Source of the DNA: Chitinophagales bacterium
GTDB lineage: Bacteria; Bacteroidota; Bacteroidia; Chitinophagales; Saprospiraceae
Direction of reading: 5' to 3'
Assembly (NCBI GenBank): GCA_022360175.1
Contig: JAKSDI010000259.1
Span: 1-49,649 of the forward strand
Length of the DNA stretch: 49,649 nt
Position numbers and translations under genes: made by a program. Positions 8,093 to 16,375 of the stretch are shown in pieces. The notes beneath the pieces were generated by a model. It searched no databases and had not been told where the DNA came from. It saw only the letters and a program-made list of their open reading frames with translations. Each line of letters begins with the position of its first letter. Position 1 is the first letter of the stretch.

Positions 8093-8122
8093 TTTGAGTT
8101 TGCACTTTAATTACTATTTTTG
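8093..8122 (+). promoter_or_regulatory. Candidate promoter of the small lipoprotein-ytxJ operon
   Basis: TTTG at 8093-8096 and TATTTTTG at 8115-8122 are separated by 18 bases, close to the Bacteroidota -33/-7 arrangement. The leader to the ATG at 8196 would be about 65 bases. Confidence 0.5.
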
Positions 8123-8195
8123 CATCAGAAATTATACTAATTGCTCAACCAGGGCGTTTGTGGAGTGTTTGCATATCCAAAAAAATGAATATACA

Positions 8196-8357
8196 ATGAG
8201 AATCAAGAACCTCAGAAGAATTTGTACGATCGCTGCAGTACTGGCTATTGTTGGCCTTTCATCGTCTTGCAACCGCGGTTATGGTTGCCCTTCTAATTTT
8301 TCTATGAACGAAGTTGCTACTGATGTTGTTACTTGGGTATTTAATTACCTAAGGTAA
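8196..8357 (+). CDS. Small lipoprotein, 53 residues, upstream of ytxJ
   Basis: The likely product starts at the ATG at 8196: MRIKNLRRICTIAAVLAIVG followed by the lipobox LSSSC. The mature lipoprotein has only about 28 residues and includes a second Cys in a GYGCPSNF context. A longer upstream start exists in frame but would bury the signal peptide behind an unlikely leader. It ends seven bases before the ytxJ start, so the two are co-transcribed, and a Bacteroidota promoter lies in front. I do not recognise a named family. A redox-linked role is guessed only from the neighbouring gene. Confidence 0.6.
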   Translation: MRIKNLRRICTIAAVLAIVGLSSSCNRGYGCPSNFSMNEVATDVVTWVFNYLR

Positions 8358-8363
8358 ACACTA

Positions 8364-8708
8364 ATGAGTAAAGTAAACTGGTTTCCTCTAACCTCAATTA
8401 GCCAGCTATCATCTATCAATGAATCTTCCCATGAAGTGCCCTGTTTGATTTTCAAGCATAGTACTCGTTGTTCTATTAGTTCAGTAGCACTAAACAGGTT
8501 GGAGAAAACATGGAATATTTCCGAGAATAAGGTTGTTCCCTATTTTTTGGATTTAATCGCTTATAGAGACGTTTCGAATGCCGTAGCTGAAGAGTACGGC
8601 ATTCGTCATGAATCTCCTCAAATGCTGATCATTAAGGAAGGGCGTGCTGTATATGATGCTTCCCATTTTGAAATCAGCATAAATACTTTAAGTGAGCAAT
8701 TGACTTAG
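8364..8708 (+). CDS. ytxJ: YtxJ-family monothiol bacilliredoxin
   Basis: A 114-residue cytoplasmic thioredoxin-fold protein. The motif FKHSTRCSISSVALNRLE places the single active Cys at residue 36 (TxCxxS, monothiol). The second half keeps the fold with EYGIRHESPQMLIIKEGRAVYDASH. YtxJ/BrxC proteins remove bacillithiol from mixed disulfides, so its presence implies a bacillithiol rather than glutathione redox system, in line with many Bacteroidota. It lies in an apparent two-gene unit behind the 53-residue lipoprotein, with mnmD 39 bases downstream. The family call is strong, and the length is normal. Confidence 0.88.
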   Translation: MSKVNWFPLTSISQLSSINESSHEVPCLIFKHSTRCSISSVALNRLEKTWNISENKVVPYFLDLIAYRDVSNAVAEEYGIRHESPQMLIIKEGRAVYDASHFEISINTLSEQLT

Positions 8709-8747
8709 CATAGCGAATATGTGAGCCTGCAGGAAAATTTTTAACAG

Positions 8748-9428
8748 ATGAAAACAGGAGAAATCTTCGAAACGCAAGACGGCTCCCACTCTATCCATTC
8801 CGAAAAATTTGGTGTTAGTTATCATTCAAAATACGGAGCTATTCAGGAATCAAGGCATGTATTTCTGGAGGCGGGTCTATATGCTCAACTAGAAGATAAA
8901 GAAGAGGTCGCTGTATTGGAAATTGGCTTCGGTACAGGTTTAAACGCTTTACTAACTTATCAGGAAGCCGAAGAAAAGAAGCTCAGAATTCGTTATGACA
9001 CTTTCGAAGCATATCCGATTACATTAGCGGAAGCTATTACCTTAAATTACCCTTCTTTATTGGGAAAAGGTGTGATGGAAGAGGTCTTTAATGAAATGCA
9101 TAAGGCAGCATGGAGCACTCCCATAAGACTAGGAGATTATTTTACCTTCACGAAGTATAATGAGCTATTTCAACGAATTGATTATCCTGAAACATTTAAT
9201 GTTATCTACTTCGATGCTTTTGCGCCTAATGCACAACCAGAACTATGGGAAACTGAGTTGATGGAGAAAATGTATAATGCGCTAAAACCAGGGGGAATGC
9301 TGGTTACTTATTGTGCTAAAGGAGCTGTAAAAAGAGTAATGAAAGGCTTAGGCTTCACAGTGGAAGCTCTAAAGGGCCCTCCGGGAAAAAGAGAAATGAC
9401 GCGAGCAGTAAAACCTAATGAAGTTTAA
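8748..9428 (+). CDS. mnmD: tRNA 5-methylaminomethyl-2-thiouridine methyltransferase MnmD
   Basis: A 226-residue class I SAM methyltransferase equivalent to the N-terminal half of E. coli MnmC. Visible landmarks are DGSHSIHSEKFGVSYHSKYGA near the start, the SAM motif LEIGFGTGLNALL (about 57-69), YFDAFAPNAQPELW and the C-terminal GPPGKREMTRA. It converts the 5-aminomethyl group to methylaminomethyl on wobble U34 of tRNAs. Unlike the E. coli fusion, the FAD-dependent MnmC domain is absent, as is usual in Bacteroidota. Its last four bases overlap the convergent HNH/AP2 gene tail to tail. Confidence 0.9.
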   Translation: MKTGEIFETQDGSHSIHSEKFGVSYHSKYGAIQESRHVFLEAGLYAQLEDKEEVAVLEIGFGTGLNALLTYQEAEEKKLRIRYDTFEAYPITLAEAITLNYPSLLGKGVMEEVFNEMHKAAWSTPIRLGDYFTFTKYNELFQRIDYPETFNVIYFDAFAPNAQPELWETELMEKMYNALKPGGMLVTYCAKGAVKRVMKGLGFTVEALKGPPGKREMTRAVKPNEV

Positions 9429-9979
9429 GCTTCTTCCTCGCTTTTCCTATTCTTGATAATATTTTGTTTGCCATCCTCTCCATAGAGCTCCTTTGATTTC
9501 TTATTATATGCAAGCGCTGCTTCTTCAGCAGTATCATACATTCCGATGTGTACAGATTTTCTATTGACTGAAATCACGGCTCGGTAGCGATTATTTTCTT
9601 TATAGACGCCGGTATATCCTATGCGGCTACTAGTTTTACGCTTCCTGCTGGCAACAGATCTGGAGCGATACACCAAATTATCAAGCCTACAATCCAGTTT
9701 ATTACCATTTTTGGCGCCCACCAGGTTTTTTTCTGATGATTTGGTTTCATCAAGAAATTTTTCAGCGATCAGCTTATGCAAATAAATGGTTTCTGTTTTG
9801 TAATTGCCGTCTGCTTTTTTCCATGTTTTTTGAAAAACAGCACATCCACTTGAGTGTTTGCGCAGATTTTCGATAAATTTGACTCTTACCAGATAGGGTT
9901 CAGAGGTTAAGAATTCGTAAACCTTATCATCCAGTAATACATTGTCATCTGAGTTTTTAAGCTTGACCTTGTATAACAC
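9425..9979 (-). CDS. Degenerate HNH / AP2-domain protein
   Basis: A 184-residue protein starting at GTG 9979; an in-frame TAG two codons upstream fixes the start. The middle part (YLHKLIAEKFL ... NGNKLDCRLDNLVYRSRS) follows the plan of phage-type HNH homing endonucleases. The expected xNHxDGNK catalytic stretch reads LVGAKNGNK, so the His is gone. Residues about 118-170 form an AP2 DNA-binding domain (GYTGVYKENNRYRAVI, HIGMYDTAEEAALAYNKKSKELYG). Such HNH-AP2 proteins are normally mobile homing enzymes. Loss of the nuclease residues in a full-length frame suggests a domesticated DNA-binding protein. It overlaps mnmD by four bases, tail to tail. Confidence 0.7.
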   Translation of the reverse strand: MLYKVKLKNSDDNVLLDDKVYEFLTSEPYLVRVKFIENLRKHSSGCAVFQKTWKKADGNYKTETIYLHKLIAEKFLDETKSSEKNLVGAKNGNKLDCRLDNLVYRSRSVASRKRKTSSRIGYTGVYKENNRYRAVISVNRKSVHIGMYDTAEEAALAYNKKSKELYGEDGKQNIIKNRKSEEEA

Positions 9980-10021
9980 GATCTAAGGTTTCGTTTTGAA
10001 ATTGTTGGTTCTACGTTTCAA

Positions 10022-10053
10022 TTGACAAATAATGTTTTGATTACTTACGTTTG
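10022..10053 (+). promoter_or_regulatory. Candidate ribD promoter
   Basis: TTG at 10022-10024 and TACGTTTG at 10046-10053 are separated by 21 bases, matching the Bacteroidota -33/-7 pattern. The implied leader is about 90 bases. I see no FMN riboswitch in it. Confidence 0.45.
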
Positions 10054-10147
10054 CGAGTAAACAAGTAGAAGTAATTGATATTTCAATAAAAATAAGGTTT
10101 TTCATAAGAAAGTTAAAACCTAAGCTAGAAAAACTGAAAAGCGGGTG

Positions 10148-11206
10148 ATGAAAGAATTATTTATGCAACGCTGTTTTGATCTTGCTTTGCAAGGATTGCC
10201 ATATGCAGCTCCCAATCCGATTGTAGGTGCAGTGATTGTTTATGAAGACAAGATTATAGGTGAAGGCTTTCACCAAAGGTATGGTGATTCACATGCTGAA
10301 GTAAATGCGGTAAATAGTGTTGCGCCAGAAAATAAACACCTGCTCCCCCACTCTACGCTATATGTCTCTTTAGAACCCTGCAATATTTTTGGCAATACTC
10401 CCCCTTGTACACATTTAATTATTAGAGAAAAAATACCGGAAGTTATCATTTCTTATATCGATCATACTCCTGGTGTGGATGGTACTGGCATTGATTATTT
10501 AAGGAGTAAGGGAGTAAAAGTTACCACCGGAGTACTTGAAACTAAAGGACGTCAAATCAGTGCTATTCGCAATACATTTGTCACAAAAAAAAGGCCTTAC
10601 ATTATATTAAAGTATGCACAATCTCTCAATAACATTTTTGCCCCGGATAATGATCAGCAACTGTGGTTAAGCAACTCTTTTTCTAAACGGCTGGTGCATC
10701 GCTGGCGATCTGAAATTGGTGCGATACTAGTAGGAACCAAAACGGCGATTATCGATAATCCTCAGCTTACTAATCGATTGTATAATGGGCCTTCTCCCTT
10801 AAGGCTTGCCATAGACCGGCATGGCCAACTCGATGATTCTTTATTTTTAAAAGACAAGACACAGCACACCTTAATTTTTACAAACCAGCAGAATTATAGA
10901 GCTTTTCCTGGAAAGCTAGAGTATATTTACTGCCCCCCAGAAGCTTCTATTGTAGATATATTGCTTAGTGAATTAGTAAAGCGGAAAATCAGCAGCATAA
11001 TGGTAGAAGGTGGAATTCAGCTTTTAAAAACCTTTATTGAAGCAAATCTATGGGATGAGGCAAGAGTTTTTGTTAGCAACCTATATATAGAAAAAGGACG
11101 GCCGGCTCCTTTATTAAACGCTCAATTAGTTTCTGAGCACAATTTGCTTAACGATCGTTTACTAGTCTTTAACAATGAGTTTTCAAAATCGTTAAACTTA
11201 CTTTAA
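10148..11206 (+). CDS. ribD: Riboflavin biosynthesis deaminase/reductase RibD
   Basis: A 352-residue bifunctional enzyme that deaminates and then reduces the pyrimidine intermediate of riboflavin synthesis. The N-terminal cytidine-deaminase-like domain has PNPIVGAVIV, the zinc motif HAE at about 49-51 and EPCNIFGNTPPC (Cys near 78 and 87). The C-terminal reductase domain has RSEIGAILVGTKTAIIDNPQLTNR and MVEGGIQLL. GTG at 10145 is also in frame, but the adjacent ATG at 10148 is the better start. No other rib genes are adjacent, so the pathway is scattered. The reductase part is somewhat divergent toward its end, yet key features remain. Confidence 0.92.
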   Translation: MKELFMQRCFDLALQGLPYAAPNPIVGAVIVYEDKIIGEGFHQRYGDSHAEVNAVNSVAPENKHLLPHSTLYVSLEPCNIFGNTPPCTHLIIREKIPEVIISYIDHTPGVDGTGIDYLRSKGVKVTTGVLETKGRQISAIRNTFVTKKRPYIILKYAQSLNNIFAPDNDQQLWLSNSFSKRLVHRWRSEIGAILVGTKTAIIDNPQLTNRLYNGPSPLRLAIDRHGQLDDSLFLKDKTQHTLIFTNQQNYRAFPGKLEYIYCPPEASIVDILLSELVKRKISSIMVEGGIQLLKTFIEANLWDEARVFVSNLYIEKGRPAPLLNAQLVSEHNLLNDRLLVFNNEFSKSLNLL

Positions 11207-11303
11207 AATAGGAGCCCTGTACCATAAGCCGGATTGAAAATTTGTTTGTTTGTTGTTTGATTTACTTAAATAAAAGCCTTTGAGGGTCAATAAAAATAAA
11301 AGA

Positions 11304-11870
11304 ATGAATAGGATTAGTGTACTATTGATGATACTCATGACAGTGAGTAATTTATCATTCACCCCTATTGAATCAGTCAATTATACGCCATCAGCAAATA
11401 CTATTAATTGGCTGAGTTGGGACGAGGCCATGCAATTGTCAGAACAAGAACCTAAAATGATTTTTCTTGATGTGTATACTGATTGGTGTGGCTGGTGCAA
11501 GCGTATGGACCAGATTACCTATCAGCAATCTTATATCGCTCAATATATCAACGATAACTTTTATGCTGTTCGCCTTGATGCAGAATGTAAAGAGGATTTG
11601 ACCTATAAAGGAAATACTTATAGTTATGTTACAAAAGGTAAGAAAGGCTATCACGAATTAGCAGCCGAATTATTAAAGGGTCGTTTGAGCTATCCAACTG
11701 TTGTTTTTTTAGATGAAGAACAAAATACGCTTCAGTCAATTGTTGGATTCAAGAATCCTGAAGAATTTGAAAAAATAGCTACCTATTTCGCTGAAGGCCA
11801 TTATATGGAAACACCATGGTCTATATACCAAAGAACTTATAAACCAGTTTTGGCCCGTGACCGAAATTGA
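11304..11870 (+). CDS. Exported thioredoxin-fold protein (CGWC)
   Basis: A 188-residue protein from the ATG at 11304; signal peptide MNRISVLLMILMTVSNLSF. The active site DVYTDWCGWCKRMD (Cys 62 and 65) and LSYPTVVFLDEEQN (cis-Pro) define a thioredoxin fold of the DUF255/thioredoxin_7 type common in Bacteroidota periplasms. It probably reduces or shuffles disulfides in exported proteins, but the substrate is unknown. A TTG start at 11280 would add eight Lys/Arg/Asn-rich residues and is less likely. It is a single gene bounded by a strong terminator at 11927. Confidence 0.8.
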   Translation: MNRISVLLMILMTVSNLSFTPIESVNYTPSANTINWLSWDEAMQLSEQEPKMIFLDVYTDWCGWCKRMDQITYQQSYIAQYINDNFYAVRLDAECKEDLTYKGNTYSYVTKGKKGYHELAAELLKGRLSYPTVVFLDEEQNTLQSIVGFKNPEEFEKIATYFAEGHYMETPWSIYQRTYKPVLARDRN

Positions 11871-11926
11871 TGGCTATATAGACAATTGAGATGCCGCAGT
11901 ATAGTATCCTTCTGTAGTAAAATCTG

Positions 11927-11961
11927 AACCCGGGAAGCAGCTTCAAGCTGCTTCCCGGGTT
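11927..11961. terminator. Strong bidirectional terminator hairpin
   Basis: A 35-base near-perfect palindrome (AACCCGGGAAGCAGCTT, one central base, then its complement), followed by TTATTT, between the convergent thioredoxin-fold and HerA genes. Its core AGCTTCAAGCT also occurs in the repeat family at 38001 and 38214. Confidence 0.85.
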
Positions 11962-11982
11962 TATTTGATAGTGTAATTTACC

Positions 11983-13545
11983 TTACCTTCTTCTTCTCCT
12001 CCTTGTCGATGTAGAAATACCTAGTGCTCCCAATAGTCCCCGTGTTAACTCTCTGGCTACAGTTCGGCCTATTTGACGGGTAGTCGGATTGCTCATAATT
12101 TTTTCAATAGTACTCTTTTCCTTTCGGCGAGATACTTTGCGAGCTTTTTGCTGTTGTTGCTTTAATTCTTCCTGATGTGCATCTTCTTGCGCCTGTTTAA
12201 TTTTTTCAGTTAAGATTTCATGTGCACTTTCAGGGTCAACTGTTCTATTGTATTTATTAATTAAGTCCGATTGGCTGAGCAGGTGATTTAATTCTTGTTC
12301 TTTTAGAACATCCATCCTTGATTGAGGAGCACGCAATAAAGTATGTGCTAATGGGGTTGGAATACCTTTTTCATTTAAGGCTGTAACAAGAGCTTCTCCT
12401 ATTCCCAATTCTGTTACAACCTGAGATACATCATAGAAATCTGATAATGGATAATTTTGAGCGGCCAACTTGATTGCCTTCCTGTCTTTTGCCGTAAAGG
12501 CCCTTAAGGCATGTTGAATTTTCAAACCAAGCTGTCCCAGTACATCATCTGGAATATCAGCTGGATTTTGAGTTACAAAGAAAAGTCCAACGCCTTTAGA
12601 GCGAATCAGCTTGACAATCACCTCTATTTGATCCAATAAAGCATCTGAAGCCTCATCAAAAACGAGATGGGCTTCATCTATAAAAAGCACCAATTTAGGC
12701 TTATCCATATCTCCTGCTTCAGGAAAAGAAGCATAAATTTCTGCTAAAACCTGTAGCATGAAAGTAGAAAACAACTTTGGACGATCCTGTATATCTGTCA
12801 GGCGAATAATAGAGACTACACCTTTGCCTTCTTCATCTACCCGACACAAATCGTCTACATCAAAAGATGGTTCACCAAAAAACAAATTGGCATCTTGCTG
12901 TTCCAGTTCTACAATTTTACGCATTATTGCACCGGTAGAAGCCGTAGAAATTCGCCCATAGGCTGCTGTAATTTCTTCCTTGCCTTCATTGGTCATATAA
13001 CGCAACACCTGTTTAAAGTCCTCAAGATCAACAAGTGGTAATTGGTTGTCATCACAATATTTAAAAAGTACAGCTACTATTCCGGATTGTGTGTCATTTA
13101 AGTCCAGCATTTTAGAGAATAACACAGGGCCAAACTCTGTAACGGTAGCTCTTAACCTTGCTCCTTTTTCTTCTGAAAGTGAAAGAAACTCTACAGGGCT
13201 ACTTCCTGCGGCAAAAGGAAAACCAATTCGCTCATGTCTCTCATCTATTTTAGGATGGCCATCACTAGGTACAGCAATCCCACTCAGGTCACCCTTAATA
13301 TCCATTAGCAAACTCGGCACGCCCTGTGTAGATAGTTGTTCTGCCAGTATCTGTAAAGTTTTTGTTTTACCCGAACCAGTAGCTCCTGCTATCAAACCAT
13401 GACGGTTTAATGTTTTTAATGGTATTTTTACCAAGGTATCAGTCATGCATTCTTCACCCAACATCGCTCCCCCCAGGTCAATAGCTGGCCCTTTGAAAGT
13501 ATAACCACTAATTATCTCTTCAATGAATTGCTCTTTCTTAGACAT
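11983..13545 (-). CDS. HerA/YjgR-like ATPase (DUF853)
   Basis: A 520-residue cytoplasmic P-loop ATPase. Walker A GATGSGKT is at 54-61, DIKGDLSG follows, Walker B is LVLFIDEAHLVFDEA near 290, and FVTQNPADIPDDVLGQLGLKIQHALRAFT follows. This matches the HerA-like DUF853 family (E. coli YjgR), related to FtsK/HerA DNA-translocating hexamers. Residues about 440-520 form a Gln/Lys/Arg-rich tail ending in a run of Arg, likely nucleic-acid binding. Its start lies two bases after the stop of the membrane nuclease gene, so it is the last gene of a three-gene minus-strand operon with a nuclease and a protease. DNA-end processing or pumping is a family-level inference. Confidence 0.87.
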   Translation of the reverse strand: MSKKEQFIEEIISGYTFKGPAIDLGGAMLGEECMTDTLVKIPLKTLNRHGLIAGATGSGKTKTLQILAEQLSTQGVPSLLMDIKGDLSGIAVPSDGHPKIDERHERIGFPFAAGSSPVEFLSLSEEKGARLRATVTEFGPVLFSKMLDLNDTQSGIVAVLFKYCDDNQLPLVDLEDFKQVLRYMTNEGKEEITAAYGRISTASTGAIMRKIVELEQQDANLFFGEPSFDVDDLCRVDEEGKGVVSIIRLTDIQDRPKLFSTFMLQVLAEIYASFPEAGDMDKPKLVLFIDEAHLVFDEASDALLDQIEVIVKLIRSKGVGLFFVTQNPADIPDDVLGQLGLKIQHALRAFTAKDRKAIKLAAQNYPLSDFYDVSQVVTELGIGEALVTALNEKGIPTPLAHTLLRAPQSRMDVLKEQELNHLLSQSDLINKYNRTVDPESAHEILTEKIKQAQEDAHQEELKQQQQKARKVSRRKEKSTIEKIMSNPTTRQIGRTVARELTRGLLGALGISTSTRRRRRR

Positions 13546-13547
13546 AT

Positions 13548-14429
13548 TTACTGTTTATTCCACTTTTCAATACGTTTCTCATATTTAGACTTACTAAATG
13601 GCCAAAGGTCAATATTAACATTTCCTTCGATCTCCTTTTCCAAATCTTCAGGTATTAATTCTCCAAAAAAATCCAGCCCTGAAATTTCCTCTACATCATC
13701 AATAGAAAGTGCATAATCGAATAGAGGTTCGTAACTCACTTCATTAGGAATCACGAACCCGATTCCTTTTACCTGAGGCTCTTGCAAGTCTAGTAAAACT
13801 TTGAAAAAAGCACTTGGCACTGACACCTCATTGTCACCAATTCTACTCTTTTCTTCTAGCTTTAATACTGGACCACTTATAACGTATAGTTCTCCATTTC
13901 TTTTAGCCCAATATCTGGTTTGTTCTTCGAGTTCCCTCCAAATACCACCATTGAAATTTCTGGATTGTGGGCTGATATTGCTCATATAGAAAGTTTCAGA
14001 CATAGCAGCCTCATTAAAAGACCTGTCTGCTACTGGTACCAGATGCCCGCGATCATAGCCGGAATGCTTATAATCTTCAGGAGATGCAGAACCAGACCGG
14101 ATACTTGGATCTTCTTTGAAATCATCCATTCGGGCCAGCCACGGTTGTTCCAACTCTTCTTTTGTGAGTTGATAGGCTACCCATTCTGCCTGCTCGTGTT
14201 CTTCTATATAGGAAAGGCTATAATATTGATGATGGATTATTTGTCCGGAAGAAGTAGGCAGGTAATAGGTTTCCTGATTTTCATGCGAATTATCAGAAGA
14301 ATCTCCTCCCGTAAACTGGTTAAACAGAAAAAAGAGGCCACCTAGAATGGCGCCAAACAGCCCTACTCTGACAATCATGCCGGAACTGTTTTTACCACCG
14401 TCCCCGTGGTTGGTCCTGAATTTGGCCAT
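13548..14429 (-). CDS. Membrane-anchored DNA/RNA non-specific endonuclease (NUC1 family)
   Basis: A 293-residue protein. A Lys/Arg/His-containing head precedes one membrane segment (VGLFGAILGGLFFLFNQF, about 22-40), then a linker and the beta-beta-alpha-metal nuclease domain. The domain shows YDRGHLVPVADRSF (catalytic His at 129), MSETFYMSNISPQSRNFNGGIWRELEEQ with the metal-binding Asn, and LYVISGPVL. By the positive-inside rule the nuclease faces the periplasm. Secreted relatives degrade extracellular DNA and RNA. Two bases separate its stop from the HerA-like gene, and 63 bases separate it from the upstream subtilisin gene. The catalytic residues look intact. Confidence 0.87.
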   Translation of the reverse strand: MAKFRTNHGDGGKNSSGMIVRVGLFGAILGGLFFLFNQFTGGDSSDNSHENQETYYLPTSSGQIIHHQYYSLSYIEEHEQAEWVAYQLTKEELEQPWLARMDDFKEDPSIRSGSASPEDYKHSGYDRGHLVPVADRSFNEAAMSETFYMSNISPQSRNFNGGIWRELEEQTRYWAKRNGELYVISGPVLKLEEKSRIGDNEVSVPSAFFKVLLDLQEPQVKGIGFVIPNEVSYEPLFDYALSIDDVEEISGLDFFGELIPEDLEKEIEGNVNIDLWPFSKSKYEKRIEKWNKQ

Positions 14430-14492
14430 AAAAATTTTACTTTTCTAGGGTAAAAATAGAAAAGCAAAGTGATTAAAAGAAAATTTTCGATA

Positions 14493-16088
14493 CTACAATG
14501 CCCTGCTTTCTATTAACTGTCGTACTGCCTGATAAGGCTGAATCAAATAACCCGTTTGAGGAGTGTTATTCGTTTCTGCACCTGTTTGTGAAAGCAATTG
14601 ATGTATTGTTTGTGTATCTAGAGCAGGATCAAGGCTCTTTAATAAACCTACTAAGCCAGAAACATAAGGAGTTGCCATCGAAGTACCGCTAAAGGTAGCA
14701 TATTGGCTATTTGGAATGGTAGAATATATATTGACTCCTGGAGCAGCAATTCCCATTTGTACATCATTCACATAATTGGAAAACACGGCTCTATTATGGC
14801 GTTCATCAATGGCACTGACTGTGATGACTCCAGGTACCCCGGCAGGAGCATATTTTTTAGCATTTCTATTAGAATTGCCCGCAGCGGCTACAACTACAGC
14901 ACCTTTGTTATTGGCATAGGCAACTGCTTTTTGGTACGCACGTTCTTTCGTCTGATTGGAGAGTCCACCCAAACTCATGGATATAACATCAGCACCAGCA
15001 TCAGATGCCTTAATAATACCGTCTATAATCATCTTTTGAGTTCCCATACCGGAAGAAGAAAGTACTTTGACACTACTCACCTGGACAAACTCATTTCCTC
15101 TTGAGAAAGAAGCAACCCCTACCCCATTATTTGAGACAGCAGCTGCGATGCCTGCACAATGAGTACCATGACCTCTAGGATCATTATCAGATTTAGCATC
15201 TATTGATACGAAGTTGTCTTTTAAATCTTCATGTTTTGCATCTACTCCTGTGTCCAGGATGGCAATTAGCGCTTTTTTCTGAGGTTTAAGAGAACGCTGA
15301 TTCAAATAATCATATAACTTATCGACTCCCATTGACTCAAAGCCCCATAATTCACCTAAGTCAGGATCATTAATTCCAAATTTCTTTTTTATAGTAGATG
15401 GCTTACGTCCTTCAAGAGGGGAAACTGTAACTGTTTCATTCGGTTCTACCCAGTCTACCGCAGCCACAGATTGAAGGTCATTGATAATGTTTTGTATTTC
15501 GGCTTCGTGTTCTTCAGGTACATCAACTACATAATAATCATCCAATTCGGTAATTGCAGGATCAGCAGGATGAAAGGCAGGTGTAAATTGAAGGTTGTAT
15601 TTATGTTGTACAGTAGCTACTGCATCGATGTCTGCATTTTCTGCAAGTTCCATTAGTAACTCACCAGAAGCATCATAGTGGACACTATCTTCTACCGGCA
15701 TACTAAAAGAATAAGCCATAATTGTACGCTGGTAGACCATAAAAGTTAAAGCAGCCAGGATTCCTCCCATCATAAACCATCGTTTTTTAATGGAAAGAAG
15801 CTGAAAGAACAAGCCAAAACCTGCCATTACAGATAAATCTCTAAAGAGAATCTTCAGTTTTTGTTCAAAATCTACATCTGCAAACATTACTGCAACTGCA
15901 AAAATACCCAAGGAAGCAAAAAATGCAGTTTGGAACAAGTTGCTCTTTGAATCATTTGAACGATGTAGAAACCACGCTGCTAGGCTAGATATGGCACCTG
16001 CGAAAGCTATAGAATAAATCATCATATTACACCCGTTTTTCCTTCGGGAATGAGTAATTGGTTTTTTGTGCATTATTTGTGGGCTCAT
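14493..16088 (-). CDS. Multi-pass membrane subtilisin-like (S8) protease
   Basis: A 531-residue protein. Three or four hydrophobic segments occupy about residues 22-130 (MIYSIAFAGAISSLAAWFL, FQTAFFASLGIFAVAVMF, FRDLSVMAGFGLFFQLL, WFMMGGILAALTFMVY). A propeptide-like domain (about 150-215, ending VAAVDWVEPNE) comes next, then the S8 catalytic domain. The triad is intact: Asp279 (LDTGVD), His307 (GHGTHCAG) and Ser470 (GTSMATP), with Asn in AAAGNSN as oxyanion residue. A start at 16025 (MMIYS) is possible and would drop a basic 21-residue head. With four membrane passes the catalytic domain would end up in the cytoplasm; with three, in the periplasm. First gene of the operon with the nuclease and HerA-like ATPase. 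Confidence 0.87.
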   Translation of the reverse strand: MSPQIMHKKPITHSRRKNGCNMMIYSIAFAGAISSLAAWFLHRSNDSKSNLFQTAFFASLGIFAVAVMFADVDFEQKLKILFRDLSVMAGFGLFFQLLSIKKRWFMMGGILAALTFMVYQRTIMAYSFSMPVEDSVHYDASGELLMELAENADIDAVATVQHKYNLQFTPAFHPADPAITELDDYYVVDVPEEHEAEIQNIINDLQSVAAVDWVEPNETVTVSPLEGRKPSTIKKKFGINDPDLGELWGFESMGVDKLYDYLNQRSLKPQKKALIAILDTGVDAKHEDLKDNFVSIDAKSDNDPRGHGTHCAGIAAAVSNNGVGVASFSRGNEFVQVSSVKVLSSSGMGTQKMIIDGIIKASDAGADVISMSLGGLSNQTKERAYQKAVAYANNKGAVVVAAAGNSNRNAKKYAPAGVPGVITVSAIDERHNRAVFSNYVNDVQMGIAAPGVNIYSTIPNSQYATFSGTSMATPYVSGLVGLLKSLDPALDTQTIHQLLSQTGAETNNTPQTGYLIQPYQAVRQLIESRAL

Positions 16089-16260
16089 TCCTCTTTCCTA
16101 AAAATAGCCTTTTTTTCTTATACCCCAAAATTAAGAAGGCCAGCCCACTTGTTTTATCGGCGGTTGACTCTATTCAACTGATTAACGATTCGAGTTGTTT
16201 GGTAAGATGGTTGCTATTATTTGAGTGATCCTTATTACATGGATGAATAAGGATTATTTT

Positions 16261-16268
16261 TATTTTTG
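16261..16268 (+). promoter_or_regulatory. Candidate -7 box upstream of trxB
   Basis: TATTTTTG fits TAnnTTTG about 110 bases before the trxB ATG. No convincing -33 TTG lies upstream. The rest of 16089-16375 shows no gene. Confidence 0.3.
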
Positions 16269-16375
16269 CCGCCTGAGAACTCATTTTAAAGATAAACCAA
16301 CTTGGTTATTTAAAATGATCAAGTTCGGAAGATTATAAATTGACAAGTTTAAGTATTTTGTAAATGTAATTTGCT

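Noticed and set aside
9980-10147. FMN riboswitch before ribD
   Set aside because: The leader lacks the conserved RFN-element sequences and is short; only a promoter-like element is visible.
16089-16375. tRNA or small RNA gene upstream of trxB
   Set aside because: No cloverleaf or CCA-ending acceptor stem could be found; only a -7-like box is visible.
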